Assembly: GCF_003606345.3 (NCBI RefSeq)
Contig: NZ_CP031844.2
Location: 1,178,001 to 1,242,000, forward strand
DNA: 64,000 bases
Direction of reading: 5' to 3'
Source: Bartonella krasnovii
GTDB lineage: Bacteria > Pseudomonadota > Alphaproteobacteria > Rhizobiales > Rhizobiaceae
The notes under the pieces were generated by a model. That model had not been told where the DNA came from and ran no database searches. It was given only the letters and a program-made list of their open reading frames with translations. Below are positions 51,827 through 61,318 of the stretch, one piece after another. The position numbers and the translations under genes were made by a program. Within the stretch, counting starts at the first letter, position 1, and the number at the start of each line of letters is the position of its first letter.

Positions 51827-53569
51827 ATGCTCCATGACACACCACTTATCACAACCATTGTTGCCGGTTTATGTTTAGCATTTCTTTTGGGAATGATTGC
51901 TAGCCGTTTGCGGATTTCACCTCTTGTGGGCTATTTGTTAGCTGGTGTTATTGTGGGCCCCAATACGGGCGGATTTAAAATAGATTCCGTCATTATCAAT
52001 CAGCTTGCTGAAATTGGTATTATTTTGCTCATGTTTGGTGTTGGACTCCATTTTTCATTAAAGGACCTTTTATCTGTAAAAGCGATTGCTGTCCCCGCTG
52101 CTATTGCCCAAATGGCATTTTCTACTTTTCTAGGCTTATGCCTTGGTCTGATTATGGGTTGGGGCTTTAGCGGGAGCTTGATCTTCGGACTTGCTTTATC
52201 CATAGCAAGTACTGTTATCCTGTTACGTGCTTTGCAAGAGCGTCATCTTATTGAAACAGAAAAAGGCCGCATTGCTGTTGGATGGTTGATTATTGAAGAT
52301 TTAGCAATGGTCCTTATACTTGTCCTCATTCCCTCTTTAGCAAGTACCCTCAACCATACAAACAAAAAAGCATTGGATCCTCTTATTCAATGGTTGGATT
52401 TAAGTATTTGGGGTGTTTTTGGTCTCACCATCCTGAAAGTCATTATATTTATCGCATTGATGCTCATCATTGGGCGACGTGTTATCCCATGGCTTTTAAA
52501 AGTGAGCGCACAATCGGGATCACGCGAATTATTCCGTCTCAGCGTCTTTGCTATTGCCCTAGGCGTAGCATTTGGAGCCGCTCATTTATTTGGTGTTTCT
52601 CTTTCTCTTGGTGCTTTTTTTGCCGGTATGGTTATGAGCGAATCAGAATTAAGTCACCATGCTGCTGAAGAATCTTTACCCTTGCGCGATGCCTTTTCTG
52701 TTCTCTTTTTTGTTTCTGTAGGCATGCTATTTGATCCAGAAAAGCTCTTAACTCATTTTTTCCCTCTCTTAACAACCTTATTTATTATCGTCATTGGAAA
52801 ATCTGCTGTCGCTTTTTTCATCGTTAAAGCTTTTCGCTATTCAAACGCAACGGCTTTAACAATTGCTGCAAGCCTTGCCCAAATCGGAGAATTTTCCTTT
52901 ATCCTTGCTGGTTTAAGTCTAAGTTTAGGACTTTTAAACAATGACGCCCATGATTTAATTCTTGGAGGAGCAATTTTTTCTATTTTGCTCAATCCTCTTG
53001 TTTTCATTGCCTGTAACAAAATAAAAAAACGTCTAGAAAAAAACTCTGTCTCTTCACAAAATGCCCAAACAATTATTGATATTGATCCACAAGATCCTGA
53101 CCAAGATTTTTTACCAATGACCTTAACAAACAACCATATCGTCATTATTGGCTATAGTCGTATTGGTCGATGTATTGCATTATCTTTACTAAACAGAGAT
53201 CAACCCATAGTAATTGTGGAAGAATCAAAACGCCTCGCTGATAAAGCAATTGCTGATGGCTTTGAGGTTATTTGTGGTAATATTATTCAACGAGAAATAA
53301 TGAACGCAGCTAATATAAACCATGCACATAAAGTTGTTATTACAATGCGAAGTACCATTGAAGTCGGAGAGTGTATCGTGAATATACGTAATATGCAGAA
53401 GGATATCCAGATAATTACACATGCATTATCCGACACAGAAACAGCTTATCTCATTGATTTAGGGGCTGATGTTGTAGTAACGGATGATAAAGAAATTGCC
53501 AATGGCATTATAGAGCATATAACAGAACAAAGGTCTGTCAAGAATATGCATAATCATGAAAATTTATAA
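51827..53569 (+). CDS. CPA2-family cation/proton antiporter with RCK domain (KefB/YbaL-like)
   Basis: Inner-membrane monovalent cation:proton antiporter, 580 residues. About 12 membrane segments span 1-400, with LGMIASRLRISPLVGYLLAG, LMFGVGLHFSLKDLL and GLALSIASTVILLRALQERH. A cytosolic TrkA-N/RCK domain follows at about 430-560, with a nucleotide-binding motif in VIIGYSRIGRCIALSLL. YbaL-like gene order is not conserved enough to assign a specific potassium role. Confidence 0.92.
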   Translation: MLHDTPLITTIVAGLCLAFLLGMIASRLRISPLVGYLLAGVIVGPNTGGFKIDSVIINQLAEIGIILLMFGVGLHFSLKDLLSVKAIAVPAAIAQMAFSTFLGLCLGLIMGWGFSGSLIFGLALSIASTVILLRALQERHLIETEKGRIAVGWLIIEDLAMVLILVLIPSLASTLNHTNKKALDPLIQWLDLSIWGVFGLTILKVIIFIALMLIIGRRVIPWLLKVSAQSGSRELFRLSVFAIALGVAFGAAHLFGVSLSLGAFFAGMVMSESELSHHAAEESLPLRDAFSVLFFVSVGMLFDPEKLLTHFFPLLTTLFIIVIGKSAVAFFIVKAFRYSNATALTIAASLAQIGEFSFILAGLSLSLGLLNNDAHDLILGGAIFSILLNPLVFIACNKIKKRLEKNSVSSQNAQTIIDIDPQDPDQDFLPMTLTNNHIVIIGYSRIGRCIALSLLNRDQPIVIVEESKRLADKAIADGFEVICGNIIQREIMNAANINHAHKVVITMRSTIEVGECIVNIRNMQKDIQIITHALSDTETAYLIDLGADVVVTDDKEIANGIIEHITEQRSVKNMHNHENL

Positions 53570-53593
53570 AAAACATAACATGGATAAAGAAGC

Positions 53594-54547
53594 GTGAAAA
53601 TAAAGCAATTTATATGGCCCTTAATTGGTATCTTAGCAATGCTGATATCTGTTCGGATTCTTTATATAAAGCTCTCTGCCATTTCGTTCGGAGACGTATT
53701 AGAACGCTTGAGCGATTTAAATACACAACACTGGTTATTAGCCTGTTCATGTTCTCTGCTTGCTTATGCTGCTCTTGCTGGATATGATCGTATCGCTTTG
53801 CAACATCTAGGCCATAAAATTTCTTGGATTTTTATTGCGATCTGTTCATTTACAACTTACGCTCTTTCACATAATATTGGTGCTTCAGTTTTTTCTGGTG
53901 CCGTCGTGCGTTATCGCGCCTATAAAATGAAAGGGTTAAATGGAACAGAGATCGCCATATTAGTAGGTTTTTGTTCTTTTACTTTTGTCATCGGTACAAT
54001 CTTACTGTTGGGGATCGTTTTGGTTTTGCAACCCGAAATTATCACCCTCATTCATGAAGAGCTTCCTGAATGGCTTGGAACCATAGTTGGAGCAATTTTA
54101 CTCAGTTGCATAGCACTTTATACGTTTGGGAGTTGGCTTCAATTGAAACCCTTACGTTTGGGCAAGAAAATTCAGCTTTCCTATCCACGGCTGAAAATTG
54201 TTATTCAACAGCTCCTCATTAGCCCTCTAGAGCTTTTAGGAGCAGCAGGAATTATATATGCAGTTCTCCCCTACAATGCAGATATTCATTTTATTTCTGT
54301 TCTTGGTGTTTTCCTAGCATCTTTTACAATAACGCTTCTTTCCAATGCTCCAGCAGGAGGCGTAGGCGTTCTTGAAGCGCTCTTCATAACAGGTATGCCC
54401 AATATAAATCCAACCGATGTTATCGCAGCACTTATTGTTTTTAGAATACTTTATTTGATCATACCATTCATCATTTCATTATTTGTGGTTGCTATTTTTG
54501 AAGCGCAACAATATTGGAAAAGAGCCCCCAAAGCTCCCCCTAAATAA
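53594..54547 (+). CDS. UPF0104 family membrane protein (LPG synthase transmembrane-like)
   Basis: Inner-membrane protein of 317 residues with about eight hydrophobic segments, related to the membrane part of lysylphosphatidylglycerol synthase (flippase domain). Characteristic segments are SHNIGASVFSGAVVRYRAYK and the C-terminal NAPAGGVGVLEALFI. There is no catalytic C-terminal domain, so it is not a full MprF. The start is a GTG at 53594 with AAAGAAG upstream. It lies 24 bases after the antiporter, so the two form an operon. Confidence 0.85.
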   Translation: MKIKQFIWPLIGILAMLISVRILYIKLSAISFGDVLERLSDLNTQHWLLACSCSLLAYAALAGYDRIALQHLGHKISWIFIAICSFTTYALSHNIGASVFSGAVVRYRAYKMKGLNGTEIAILVGFCSFTFVIGTILLLGIVLVLQPEIITLIHEELPEWLGTIVGAILLSCIALYTFGSWLQLKPLRLGKKIQLSYPRLKIVIQQLLISPLELLGAAGIIYAVLPYNADIHFISVLGVFLASFTITLLSNAPAGGVGVLEALFITGMPNINPTDVIAALIVFRILYLIIPFIISLFVVAIFEAQQYWKRAPKAPPK

Positions 54548-54794
54548 ATAAAAAACTATCTATGATTTCTTTTTTGTACGCCTATCAATGATATAATCAT
54601 TGCCGGAGTTCAGTTGCATCTGTAAATTAATATAACCATTATTTTTTATTTATCTTTTTGCCTTCGAGCTTGAAATTCCCCCTTTATAAAAAGCTTATTC
54701 TAAAAAAATAGAAGAATATTTATCTCTTCTCTTTAGCCTTTTATATCTTAAAAAGTTTTACGCAATTAGCAAATTATTCATAATACAAAATAAA

Positions 54795-54870
<76 letters not shown>

Positions 54871-55319
54871 TTAAGCTTCCCAAAAGATGAGAATGAGCGT
54901 TTCTATAACGCTCCTAAAGGGGGATGTCTAGATATTTTATTGTTTTTTATATAGCCTCATTGTCTGTAGGGTTTAAAATATGCTATTGACCACTTGATCT
55001 TATACAAAAATAAACCCATTATAAAAGGCTCTATAAATAAATATTCTGATTGTCATACAGAATCTATAATTGGAGGATTATCGAGCATAATGCCCGAGAA
55101 AAATTTAGAAGAATCTTCTTGTCATTGTCAGCGGAATGGGACGTTGTTTTGTTTTATCAATAATCATATGCGTTTAAAATCATATACGTTTAAGCAATAT
55201 TTTCTGTTTTTCTCTTTGAATGTAAGTTTTTTACATTCAAAATTCATGATCTAATATGCAAATAAAAGCCCATGATTTTTTTGTCAATCGCGCGCTTTTA
55301 AGCTTTTAAAAGGTGAGAA
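54871..55319. other. Intergenic region between tRNA-Lys and TerC-family gene
   Basis: About 450 bases without a convincing gene. An 86-codon plus-strand ORF (54994-55254) has no domain, irregular composition and no clear ribosome binding site. Confidence 0.5.
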
Positions 55320-56888
55320 ATGATGGAATGGATCACTGATCCCCATGCGTGGTTTGGTTTGGTCACGTTGGTTTTCCTCGAAATTGTTTTAGGAATAGAT
55401 AACCTTATCTTTATTGCAATTTTAGCTGAAAAATTGCCGCTACATTTGCGTGATCGAGCACGCTTGATAGGTCTTACTTTAGCATTAATCATGCGGCTTT
55501 TTCTTCTTACAGTTATTGGATGGGTTATGAGACTCGATACGGTCATTCTTTCACTTTCATCCTTTGTCTTTAGTTGGCATAGCTTTATTTTAATTGGAGG
55601 TGGAGCCTTTTTGCTAGCAAAAGGAACGTTAGAATTACATGAAAGGTTAGAAGGGGTATCTCATGAAAGAAAAACAGGCATTGCTTATGCTGTTTTTTGG
55701 CAAGTAATTGTTCAAGTCGTGGTTCTGGATGCCGTTTTTTCACTCGATAGTATTATCACCGCAACAGGTATGATTGCAAAAGATCAGGCAGCCGTTATGT
55801 ATATTGCGGTCATTACTGCTATGGGAGTCATGATGTATGGCTCGGGCTCTCTTATGCGTTTTATTAATCGTCATCCCACCATTGTAATCCTTTGTCTTGG
55901 ATTTTTGATGATGATTGGTTTTACGCTCATTGTTGAAGGGTTCGGTTTTCATATTCCCAAAGGGTATTTGTATGCTGCTATTGGTTTTTCTGTTCTCATC
56001 GAAGCTTTTAATCAAATTGGACGCCGTAACCGTGAAAAGATGATTACAACGAATGATCTACGTAGTAGAACAGCTGATGCTGTTTTGAGGCTCTTAGGAG
56101 GGGGAAATAAAGATAGTCACCTCGCTGAAACTGTAGATGTCATTGCAGAACAAGCTGCAGCTTCTGAGTTATTTAGACCAGAAGAAAAGGAGATGATTCG
56201 TGGAGTTCTTGATTTAGCAGATCGTCCTGTTCGCTCTATCATGTCGCCGCGCAATGAGATTGAGTGGTTAGATTTAAATGCTGATGAAAATGAAATGCGT
56301 GAAGAATTACAAAAGGTTAAACATAGCCGCTTAATTCTTGCGCGTGAAAAAGTGGATGAATTTGTTGGGGTTGCGTTAACAAAAGATCTTCTTTTGAATC
56401 TGGCTGAGGGTAAAAAGATTAATTGGAAAAAAGCGATGCGAGAACCGCTTGTTGTTCATGAAAACACAAGTGTTTTACGATTAATGGAACAATTACGTCA
56501 TTCTTCGATTCAGCTTGCAATTATTGTTGATGAGCATGGTTCTTTTGAAGGGATTGCAACACCAACCGATATTCTTGAAGCTATTGCGGGAGATTTTCCT
56601 GATGACGATGAAGAGCTCATGATTGCAGAACAACTTGAAAATGGTAGCCTTCTTGTAGAGGGATATGCTGATATCCGTCGTTTAAGTGGTTATCTTGGAC
56701 GAAATCTTGTTGATGAAGCAGACCGTTATACGACTCTGGCAGGTTTTATGCTTTGGCAATTTGGCCATTTGCCGAATGAAGGAGAAAGTTTTGAAACGGA
56801 GGGTTTACACTTTAAAGTGATTGAAATGGAACGCCGAAACATATCTAAAATCCTTATTTCTCCACTTGTGTTACCAGAAAAAAGCTAA
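55320..56888 (+). CDS. TerC-family membrane protein with CBS and CorC/HlyC domains
   Basis: Integral membrane protein, 522 residues, built like YegH/YoaE: a TerC domain of about seven membrane segments (1-235) with the acidic motifs VFLEIVLGIDNLIF and VVLDAVFSLDSIITATGM, two CBS repeats (about 300-420; IMSPRNEIEWLDL and VDEHGSFEGIATPTDILEAI), and a C-terminal CorC/HlyC transporter-associated domain (FETEGLHFKVIEM). TerC proteins are linked to metal export, notably manganese. AAGGTGAG precedes two adjacent ATGs, so the start is 55320 or 55323. Confidence 0.92.
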   Translation: MMEWITDPHAWFGLVTLVFLEIVLGIDNLIFIAILAEKLPLHLRDRARLIGLTLALIMRLFLLTVIGWVMRLDTVILSLSSFVFSWHSFILIGGGAFLLAKGTLELHERLEGVSHERKTGIAYAVFWQVIVQVVVLDAVFSLDSIITATGMIAKDQAAVMYIAVITAMGVMMYGSGSLMRFINRHPTIVILCLGFLMMIGFTLIVEGFGFHIPKGYLYAAIGFSVLIEAFNQIGRRNREKMITTNDLRSRTADAVLRLLGGGNKDSHLAETVDVIAEQAAASELFRPEEKEMIRGVLDLADRPVRSIMSPRNEIEWLDLNADENEMREELQKVKHSRLILAREKVDEFVGVALTKDLLLNLAEGKKINWKKAMREPLVVHENTSVLRLMEQLRHSSIQLAIIVDEHGSFEGIATPTDILEAIAGDFPDDDEELMIAEQLENGSLLVEGYADIRRLSGYLGRNLVDEADRYTTLAGFMLWQFGHLPNEGESFETEGLHFKVIEMERRNISKILISPLVLPEKS

Positions 56889-57657
56889 TTCTCTCGATAT
56901 GTAAAGTCAGTAAAAAGATTTTTCTTCATGATTAGAAAGTAAAAAAAGACGAAGTTGATAGCTTAATTCTATAGCCCTTATTTTATAATTCTTTAAACGT
57001 GAAAGAACGAATATACAAAAATTAAGTTATCCATAAATTTTCGGTACAAAAAAATTTTCATTGATGATTTGCGAAGAGCACTAAAAGGAAAAATGGTATA
57101 TAATTATATTTGTAAATGGTCATTAATCTCAAAAATGATGATTTTATACAATTTTTTGATTTATAATAATTATTTCCTTCACATTAAGAAATCTGCTTTC
57201 ACACGTCAGATCATTGCCTGCAATAATGCTCAGATCTTCACTACTGTTGAGTTCACTTAACTAATGAAAACGACTTTGAGCTATACCCTATTTTCTGTAA
57301 AATTTGAGATTTTTTATATTTCTTAAGGAGCTGTTTCTTGTTTTTTTTCAATAAATTTAACTTTTTTTCTTCCAAGAGCGACGCTTCTCTTCGCCAGAAA
57401 GCTCTTGTTAAGAACGTCGTTACTTCCCCGTAGTTCATATTTTTTACTACTTTTTCACTCAAAAGAGAGCTCAACAGCCGCTTTTATAGTTATTCTATGA
57501 ATCTTCCCCTACATAGCCGTAAATCGCGCTAACATCTTAAATCATTTAAGCCTTATAAAAACTGTTGCTAAAAAATTACAAATATTTTACCATTTAAATG
57601 CCTAATAATAAGACTATGATATAAAAGATTCATTAATATAGAAAAAAGGGGGGATAT
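56889..57657. other. Intergenic region ahead of the dioxygenase cluster
   Basis: About 770 AT-rich bases. A 73-codon minus-strand ORF (57253-57474) begins with TTG and is Lys/Leu rich. I do not recognise it and do not call it. This region must hold the promoter of the downstream four-gene cluster. Confidence 0.5.
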
Positions 57658-58376
57658 ATGTTTGTAAATATAGATAAGGTCATTGAGGAACTAAAACAAA
57701 ATAAATTCTCCCATATAGCTTCTGAAAAAATCAATATCAAGGCAAATGAGATAACTGATTTAGCCTTACTAAAAAAGAGCTGGGACTATTTGCCAATCGA
57801 TCCTTACATGAAAAAAGATGATACCTACAGGAGAAGATGCTTCGGCAAATTTATCGTAGATATAGTGAATAAAACAATAGACTTTGTAGATGATAATACT
57901 TTTTTTCAGAGCTCTGAAATCAATCGTTATGCAGGTGGGATTGAAAGAAAACTGCCTAAAATGTCAGACGTAATATCATCTAATATTGTATTACGGAAAA
58001 TCATTGAAAATACGCTGAACGCTTTTTTAATGTATAAAAAGAAAGAAAGCAATGTATGGGATGTTTTTGTACACCAATTTCGTATTGAATCAAAAAAAGG
58101 AATGCAAGGAAATCCTACACCAGAGGGTATTCATAAAGATGGTCATACATTTATAAGTATGCACATGATCGGTAGATATAATATTGAAGGTGGACATCCT
58201 ATATCTATGATGAAAATAGAAACAAAATAAAAGAGATTGTTTTGAAAGGAAACTTAGAGAGTATACTGCTCGATGATATGGAAATGTACCATTCAGCATC
58301 CGTAATTTCATCAATAAATGATGAAGAAGGCTTTAGAGATTTGATGGTTATCGATTATAGAGAAAAACGACAATGA
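57658..58376 (+). pseudogene. 2-oxoglutarate/Fe(II) dioxygenase, frameshifted
   Basis: Member of the 2OG-Fe dioxygenase family that includes L-isoleucine 4-hydroxylase (IDO) and BsmA. The first frame (57658-58230, 190 codons after AGGGGGGA) carries RRRCFGKFI, the substrate/iron segment HQFRIES and the iron-binding H-x-D in GIHKDGHTF. At about 58194 the reading frame breaks in GG|TSYIYDEN. Inserting one base restores IKEIVLKGNLESILLDD, the distal histidine in MEMYHSASV and the 2-oxoglutarate arginine in GFRDLMVIDYREKRQ, ending in a TGA at 58374-58376 that overlaps the next ATG. The encoded truncated protein lacks the third iron ligand. A sequencing error cannot be excluded. Confidence 0.8.
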
Positions 58377-59362
58377 AAATCGCTATAACCGATAGAATAA
58401 CTGAAATCAGTGAATTTGAAAAACCCCTGGCTGATTTGGGCGCTCAATTTTATTTTTTCAACTCTTTAAATGAAGACGACTTTCCTGATGAAATTTTGGA
58501 AGAAATTGATGCCTTATTGATCTGGCATGCAAAAATAACAGAGAAAACAGCCAAGAAGTTGCGTAAATGTAAAATAGCAGTACGATTTGGTATTGGTTAT
58601 GACCAAGTAGATTACGAAAAGCTCAGAAAACACGGCGTTGAATTTGCTAACAACCCTTCTTATTGTATAGATGAAGTAGCTGACACTGCATTAACAATGA
58701 TTTTGGAAGGATGCAGGCAAGTGTCAAGACATAATGATTTAGCAAAAAAATATGATAAAACATGGCAAGAAAACAATCTTAAAACATTCCGTCCAAAACA
58801 TAAAACTATTGGATTGATTGGCTTGGGTAAAATAGGAAAAGCAACGCTAGAACGCCTAAGGCCTTTTGGGTTTGAAGTTTTGGTCTATGATCCATATATT
58901 GACGAGGGGCTCGCTAAATCGCTTAACTTCAAACTTTTAGAAGATATGAATACCCTTCTAGGAAAGTCTGATGTGGTGTCCCTACACTGTCCTCTTACAC
59001 ACAAAACAATAGGAATGATTAATTCAGAATTTCTCAACAGGATGAAAAAAAACGCTATCTTAGTGAATACCGCAAGAGGGAAAATCCTCCGCGATTTTGA
59101 TTGCTTAGAAAAACATTTAAGGAAAAATCCTGAGTTTCATGTATTCCTTGATGTTCTTCCTGTGGAACCACCAAATAACCATCCTCTTATTAAAGCTTGG
59201 AGAAACAATGCAAAGTGGCTGTCGTCGCGGTTAGTTATTAACCCACACAACGCGTATTTTTCAGAAAGTTCACACATCGATATGAGAAAAGATATTGTTT
59301 CAACTGTTATATCTTGCCTATACAAAAAGAAAATGAAAAACTTGGTAGTTTCCTATGATTAA
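58373..59362 (+). CDS. D-2-hydroxyacid dehydrogenase (NAD-binding)
   Basis: Oxidoreductase of the D-isomer-specific 2-hydroxyacid dehydrogenase family, 329 residues. The N-terminal substrate half includes VRFGIGYDQVDYEKL. The Rossmann half has GLIGLGKIGKATLERLRPFG (residues about 145-164). The catalytic residues appear as Arg in VNTARGKIL, Glu in DVLPVEPPNN and His in VINPHNAYFS. Substrate is not predictable; a 2-oxo acid is expected. Its ATG overlaps the restored stop of the dioxygenase by four bases and its end overlaps the next gene by eight, so it belongs to one operon. Ten of 16 arginines use AGA or AGG, unlike the core genes. Confidence 0.9.
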   Translation: MKIAITDRITEISEFEKPLADLGAQFYFFNSLNEDDFPDEILEEIDALLIWHAKITEKTAKKLRKCKIAVRFGIGYDQVDYEKLRKHGVEFANNPSYCIDEVADTALTMILEGCRQVSRHNDLAKKYDKTWQENNLKTFRPKHKTIGLIGLGKIGKATLERLRPFGFEVLVYDPYIDEGLAKSLNFKLLEDMNTLLGKSDVVSLHCPLTHKTIGMINSEFLNRMKKNAILVNTARGKILRDFDCLEKHLRKNPEFHVFLDVLPVEPPNNHPLIKAWRNNAKWLSSRLVINPHNAYFSESSHIDMRKDIVSTVISCLYKKKMKNLVVSYD

Positions 59363-59963
59363 TAATATTTACTGCGTTGGACGTAATTATGTGGAACATG
59401 CCCACGAACTAGGTAATGTTATTGAAGATGAACCTGTTATATTTAGCAAACCAAACAGTTCTCTCATCTTAGGAAATCAAATTGATCTTCCTGATTTTTC
59501 TGAAGAAATCCATTTCGAAACTGAAATTGTGCTTAAAATCTCAAAGGATACTTTTATGGTTAATGAGAGGGAAGCTGAAGAATGTTATGATGCCATAGCA
59601 ATAGGTCTTGATCTCACCGCGAGGGATTTGCAAACAAAATTAAAAGAAAAAAAGCTTCCTTGGCTTTTATCTAAGGGATTTAAAGGCGCCGCATACGTCT
59701 CTGACTTCATAAAAAAGGAAAAAATAAACGGCCCAATAACTTTTGAAATGAAGCTAAATGGCGAAACGAGGCAAGTTGGCAATACGAAAAATATGATCTT
59801 TAGCTTTGAAAAAATAATATCATTTTTAAGTCACTACATTCAACTAAAGCGTGATGATATCATATATACAGGCACTCCAAAAGGCGTAGGAAAACTCTCT
59901 AAGTTTGATAGAATAGAACTATATCTCAAAGATACATTAATCTCAGAAATAAAGGTCAAATGA
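59355..59963 (+). CDS. Fumarylacetoacetate hydrolase (FAH) family protein
   Basis: Metal-dependent C-C hydrolase, decarboxylase or tautomerase of the YcgM/FAHD1 type. 202 residues, beginning with the family pattern IYCVGRNYVEHAHELGN. The metal ligands are Glu-x-Glu in HFETEIVL and Asp in GLDLTARDL; KGFKGAA and the C-terminal TGTPKGVG complete the active site. Members act on acylpyruvates or oxaloacetate, so a 2,4-dioxo acid or oxo-acid step is plausible. It overlaps the gene before by eight bases and the exporter after by four. Confidence 0.9.
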   Translation: MINNIYCVGRNYVEHAHELGNVIEDEPVIFSKPNSSLILGNQIDLPDFSEEIHFETEIVLKISKDTFMVNEREAEECYDAIAIGLDLTARDLQTKLKEKKLPWLLSKGFKGAAYVSDFIKKEKINGPITFEMKLNGETRQVGNTKNMIFSFEKIISFLSHYIQLKRDDIIYTGTPKGVGKLSKFDRIELYLKDTLISEIKVK

Positions 59964-60592
59964 ATCATCAAATACTGACCTTTTTCATCGTTTCATTTTT
60001 TTTAGTCATCTCACCCGGACCGAATATGGCCCTTATCATTGATAATGCAACGAGGCTGGGAAAAAAGAATGCATTTGCTAACGTTTTAGGATTGTGTACA
60101 GCAACCTATGTACATGGCGCATTTTCCATATTAGGTGTATCAGCAATTGTTCTCAACAACAAAACACTCTTTTTTTTAGTAAAGCTCATGGGTGGCTGCT
60201 ATTTATTATATATGGGCGTTAAATCGATTAAATCTGGAATTAACACCTTAAACTCAAAAGAAATAATACAAAAAAACGAAAAGAATACTGAAGGTAAAGT
60301 GAAGTTTTTAATCAGCTACATGGATGGGTTCATGACACAAATACTCAATCCTAAAGTATCTATGTTCTATATAGCGGCCTTTCCTAAATTTTTGGCGTCT
60401 GGCGGTGGTAATCAAAAAGGCTTTGAACTTGTCACGATACATTCCTTCAACATCTTTGCATGGTTCACTTTAATGACCATTTTTATATCATTTGCTAGCG
60501 CCACTTTAAAAAAGAAAAGGATAAAAGGATGCATTAATATAGCAACAGGAACAGTTTTGTCTTTATTTTCTTTTTTCATTTTCTTTGGATAA
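59960..60592 (+). CDS. LysE/RhtB-family amino acid exporter
   Basis: Inner-membrane exporter of 210 residues with about six hydrophobic segments. The N-terminal signature FLVISPGPNMALIIDNATRLG is characteristic of the family, and the middle shows GFMTQILNPKVSMFYIAAFP. RhtB/LysE proteins export amino acids and derivatives, which fits an operon that makes or modifies an amino acid. Its start overlaps the FAH gene stop (ATGA). Both encoded arginines inspected use AGG. Confidence 0.92.
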   Translation: MNHQILTFFIVSFFLVISPGPNMALIIDNATRLGKKNAFANVLGLCTATYVHGAFSILGVSAIVLNNKTLFFLVKLMGGCYLLYMGVKSIKSGINTLNSKEIIQKNEKNTEGKVKFLISYMDGFMTQILNPKVSMFYIAAFPKFLASGGGNQKGFELVTIHSFNIFAWFTLMTIFISFASATLKKKRIKGCINIATGTVLSLFSFFIFFG

Positions 60593-61318
60593 CACTTCCT
60601 CTTTGATAAGAGATCACAAAGCTAATTCCGTGTTTCTGTCTATCGCTATGAATATTTTAACCTCTAACAGAATTTATACAATTGCCCATTCTTTCTTATT
60701 TTCTTTGTAAAACTGAATGACGTTGCATTTCTCTCTCATAATCTAAAAAACTCGTGTATAAACAATATGAGATTTTCGCAATATTTTATCACTATCTAAA
60801 TGAAACTCTTATTCATCACTTTAAAAGAAAAGAGCTTATTTTTACTTATGATAGTATCATAAAAATAAAAAAGTGATTTTAAAAAATCATTTAAATTTTC
60901 TATTATTAAAGATTTTTCCCTAAATTAAAATGACAATCCTATAATATTCCCTGAAAAGAAATTAAAACACTCTCTATTATGAATAACAACATACTGATTA
61001 TAAATGATAATTTTTATAAAGTCATAAAAAAAGGCTAACAGTTTTCTGAAATAATTTCAAAGGAGCATTCTATCAAGACCTTTTTTAGGAGCCATTTATC
61101 TATTATTAAAACAATAAGAAACGCCCTATTCAAATATCGGTTATGTTATTTAAGAGAAAAAGATTCTCTTTTTTCAAAACCATATTCTTTTCTTTATCCA
61201 CACAAAATTATAAAAAATATTTTTTTCCTTTACACCTCATTTATATCATGCTTCGATACGAAATATATCTTTTTAGTGTCATTTAATCTCAAAATAATTC
61301 AAAGGGAACCCTCAAAAA
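60593..61318. other. Intergenic region between exporter and first cycA copy
   Basis: 726 AT-rich bases without an ORF of note. The last 80 or so bases (from about 61236) resemble the sequence upstream of the second cycA copy and therefore probably include the cycA promoter or leader. Confidence 0.6.

Noticed and set aside
54994..55254. 86-codon plus-strand ORF after tRNA-Lys
   Set aside because: Irregular composition, no ribosome binding site and no similarity I can recall.
57253..57474. 73-codon minus-strand ORF with TTG start
   Set aside because: Lys/Leu-rich with a T-rich DNA background; no family recognised and no clear ribosome binding site.
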